Shown: piece after piece, positions 13,679-14,771 of the stretch | Position numbering within the stretch: the first letter of the stretch is position 1 | Layout of the letters: each line of letters opens with the position of its first letter | Source: Rhodospirillales bacterium | GTDB lineage: Bacteria; Pseudomonadota; Alphaproteobacteria; Rhodospirillales_A; JACZKS01 | Direction of reading: 5' to 3' | Length of the DNA: 14,771 nucleotides | Assembly (NCBI GenBank): GCA_018648445.1 | Contig: JABGRG010000100.1 | Location: 1-14,771, forward strand | The notes under the pieces: generated by a model | What the model was told of the DNA's origin: nothing | Database searches by the model: none | Seen by the model: only the letters and a program-made list of their open reading frames with translations | Program-made: the position numbers and the translations under genes

Positions 13679-13707
13679 TTCTCTCGGCCACTAGGGAATC
13701 ACACCCC

Positions 13708-13941
13708 GTGAACAACACCACCATACCCACGCCGTCGCGCATCGATAAAGCGCGTGATCGACTGGAAAACGCTGTCGCGAAAGTTGAGGCCGCACTGGAA
13801 GAACGTGCGGCGTCTCCGACTACAGATATTGGTGCCGAGGAAACGCGCGCCGAGAACGAAGAGTTGAGGGCGGCGAACCTGAAGGTGTCGCAACGGCTGG
13901 ACGACGTTATCGACCGCTTGAAAACCGTTTTGGAGGAATAG
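13708..13941 (+). CDS. DUF4164 coiled-coil protein upstream of zapA
   Basis: A 77-residue protein with a GTG start. After a short polar N-terminus it is helical and coiled-coil, with a break around ASPTTDIGAEE (35-45). The second helix carries ENEELRAANLKVSQRLDDVI. Size, position directly before zapA, and character match the alphaproteobacterial DUF4164 family. Its location and ZapB-like build suggest a divisome role, which is inference. AGGG at 13693-13696 is a modest ribosome binding site about eleven bases upstream. Its last codons contain the ribosome binding site of zapA, so the two are coupled. Confidence 0.8.
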   Translation: MNNTTIPTPSRIDKARDRLENAVAKVEAALEERAASPTTDIGAEETRAENEELRAANLKVSQRLDDVIDRLKTVLEE

Positions 13942-13945
13942 GCCC

Positions 13946-14281
13946 TTGGCGCAGGTTTCACTCACCATCAACGAGCGCCGCTATCAGATCGCTTGTGAAG
14001 ACGGGCAGGAAGCCCACCTGTCACGCCTTGCGGCTTATGTGGACCGGCGTATCGGTGAATTGGTCGCCTCGGTCGGTCAGGTCGGGGATGCGCAGCTTTT
14101 GGTCATGGTCAGTCTTTTGATCGCTGACGAGTTGTCCGACGCTTACGGCGAAAGCGAAACATTGCGTGCGGCGGATCAGGGTGCTGCGGCGCGCTTTGAG
14201 GCCGAGGAAACCCTTGGCTCGGGCATGGACGCCCTGGCAAATCGTATCGAGGATGTTGCGGCCAAGCTGAAAGAAGCCTAA
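13946..14281 (+). CDS. zapA: cell division protein ZapA
   Basis: A 111-residue cytosolic protein that cross-links FtsZ filaments at the division ring; E. coli ZapA has 109 residues. The N-terminal globular head has VSLTINERRYQIACEDGQEAHLS...AAYVDRRIGEL, the standard ZapA pattern, followed by LLVMVSLLIADEL and a C-terminal helix for dimer and tetramer coiled coils. The start is TTG at 13946. GGAGGAA (13932-13938), inside the end of the upstream gene, sits seven bases before it. The upstream stop (13939-13941) leaves only four bases, so translation is probably coupled. A 6S RNA follows, an arrangement also seen in E. coli. Confidence 0.93.
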   Translation: MAQVSLTINERRYQIACEDGQEAHLSRLAAYVDRRIGELVASVGQVGDAQLLVMVSLLIADELSDAYGESETLRAADQGAAARFEAEETLGSGMDALANRIEDVAAKLKEA

Positions 14282-14317
14282 ATACCCTGTTGGGCGGATG
14301 CTGCGTGGTGCGTCAGG

Positions 14318-14458
14318 TCACTTAATCCCTGGGGCTACTTCGATTCTCTAGGGAGCTGTCCCTGCCAGACTCGTGGGTTTGGTATACGGTGCCCACCTGC
14401 GTTAGCAGGCCACAGAGGATTTCATCGACCAACGGCCGACGCGGCTCCGTCTTTATTT
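14318..14458 (+). ncRNA. ssrS: 6S RNA
   Basis: 6S RNA mimics an open promoter and binds the housekeeping RNA polymerase holoenzyme. The region between zapA and the cyclo-ligase gene folds as expected. ATTCTCT (14343-14349) pairs with AGAGGAT (14414-14420) as an internal stem. An apical stem is GTGGG/CCCAC (14373-14377 with 14392-14396). A small hairpin CCTGC-GTTA-GCAGG (14396-14409) lies on the 3' side, as in many alphaproteobacterial 6S RNAs. TCCCT and AGGGAGCTGTCCCT-type runs mark the 5' side. A stem ACGGCCG...CGG(CT)CCGT (14432-14450) followed by CTTTATTT looks like its end. Boundaries are approximate (within about 15 bases). Identity rests on structure plus position. Confidence 0.8.
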
Positions 14459-14474
14459 CAATCGGTTTTCCCCC

Positions 14475-14771
14475 ATGCCTTTTGCCAGAGAAAAAGCGCG
14501 TCTCCGAAAAGCCATGCGGGTTCGCCGGGCAGCGTTCGTGGGCGGGCGGGATGATGCCGAACGGATTGTGGCCAATTTCATAGCCGTGGCGGAAACTCTG
14601 GGTATATCGCGGGAAACGGTGGTTGCAGGTTATTGGCCCATTGGCGGCGAGGCCGATGTGCGACCGCTCTTGGCGAAATTGTCGGATATGGGGGCAACAT
14701 GCGTGCTGCCGGTCATCGAGGGGAGCGCTCAGGCGCTGCGTTTTCGTGAATGGCGACCGGGCGATCAACTG
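14475..14771 (+). CDS. fau: 5-formyltetrahydrofolate cyclo-ligase, 5' part only
   Basis: The first 99 residues are present and the frame runs off the right edge. The enzyme uses ATP to convert 5-formyltetrahydrofolate to 5,10-methenyltetrahydrofolate, returning the storage folate to one-carbon metabolism. The N-terminal basic helix REKARLRKAMRVRR and the block GYWPIGGEADVRPLL (52-66) are diagnostic, as is LPVI...ALRFREWRPGD. The location after zapA and 6S RNA is the widespread arrangement. ATG 14475 has no Shine-Dalgarno (a pyrimidine-rich run precedes it), so translation may be inefficient or depend on processing of the 6S precursor. Met14 (14514) is an alternative but would cut into the conserved N-terminal helix. 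Confidence 0.92.
   Translation, partial: MPFAREKARLRKAMRVRRAAFVGGRDDAERIVANFIAVAETLGISRETVVAGYWPIGGEADVRPLLAKLSDMGATCVLPVIEGSAQALRFREWRPGDQL

Overview
The window looks like a chromosomal segment of an alphaproteobacterium, probably near the Rhodospirillales. The order-level placement is inference. It rests on alphaproteobacterial small families (TrcR/DUF1013, DUF1192, DUF4164), a cysteine-free L31 protein, and a zapA - 6S RNA - 5-formyltetrahydrofolate cyclo-ligase order. Base composition and codon use look even, and I see no transposase, integrase, phage gene, tRNA, rRNA or CRISPR array. This is mostly core genome, with unusual details in the intergenic DNA and in a few proteins.

Layout. 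1-1046 (+): the 3' part of a phosphofructokinase gene and a DUF465 small-protein gene. 1135-2226: divergent trcR (-) and DUF1192 (+), each with a recognisable sigma70-type promoter. 2227-2547: the only stretch over 300 bases without a clear gene. It holds a CtrA-type box, a tiny ORF, two strong plus-strand terminators and a candidate small RNA whose loop is perfectly complementary to the upstream transcript. 2548-3165 (-): an Hsp20 gene with a near-consensus sigma32 promoter and a leader resembling a ROSE RNA thermometer. 3195-4868 (-): a membrane protein with a cyclase domain that lacks both metal-binding aspartates. 5086-5304 (-): rpmE, with its own promoter and terminator.

5414-12369 (-): a long same-strand run read in the order thiE, efp, suhB, a secreted OmpA-like protein, a MotA/TolQ-like channel, a MotB-like coiled-coil protein, and an MFS exporter. 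gap lies upstream of thiE and is separated from it by a terminator. The three central genes form an apparent proton-driven, peptidoglycan-anchored stator module that I cannot match to flagellar MotAB, Tol-Pal, ExbBD or a complete Zorya locus. 13649-14771 (+): a promoter, then DUF4164, zapA (TTG start behind a strong ribosome binding site), 6S RNA and the 5' part of the cyclo-ligase gene.

Themes: central carbon metabolism (pfk, gap), cofactor and C1 metabolism (thiE, cyclo-ligase), translation (efp, rpmE), cell-cycle and division functions (trcR, zapA, a possible CtrA site), proteostasis (hsp20) and envelope mechanics (the stator module). The best candidates for something undescribed are the stator module, the 2250-2523 RNA locus and the metal-site-less cyclase.
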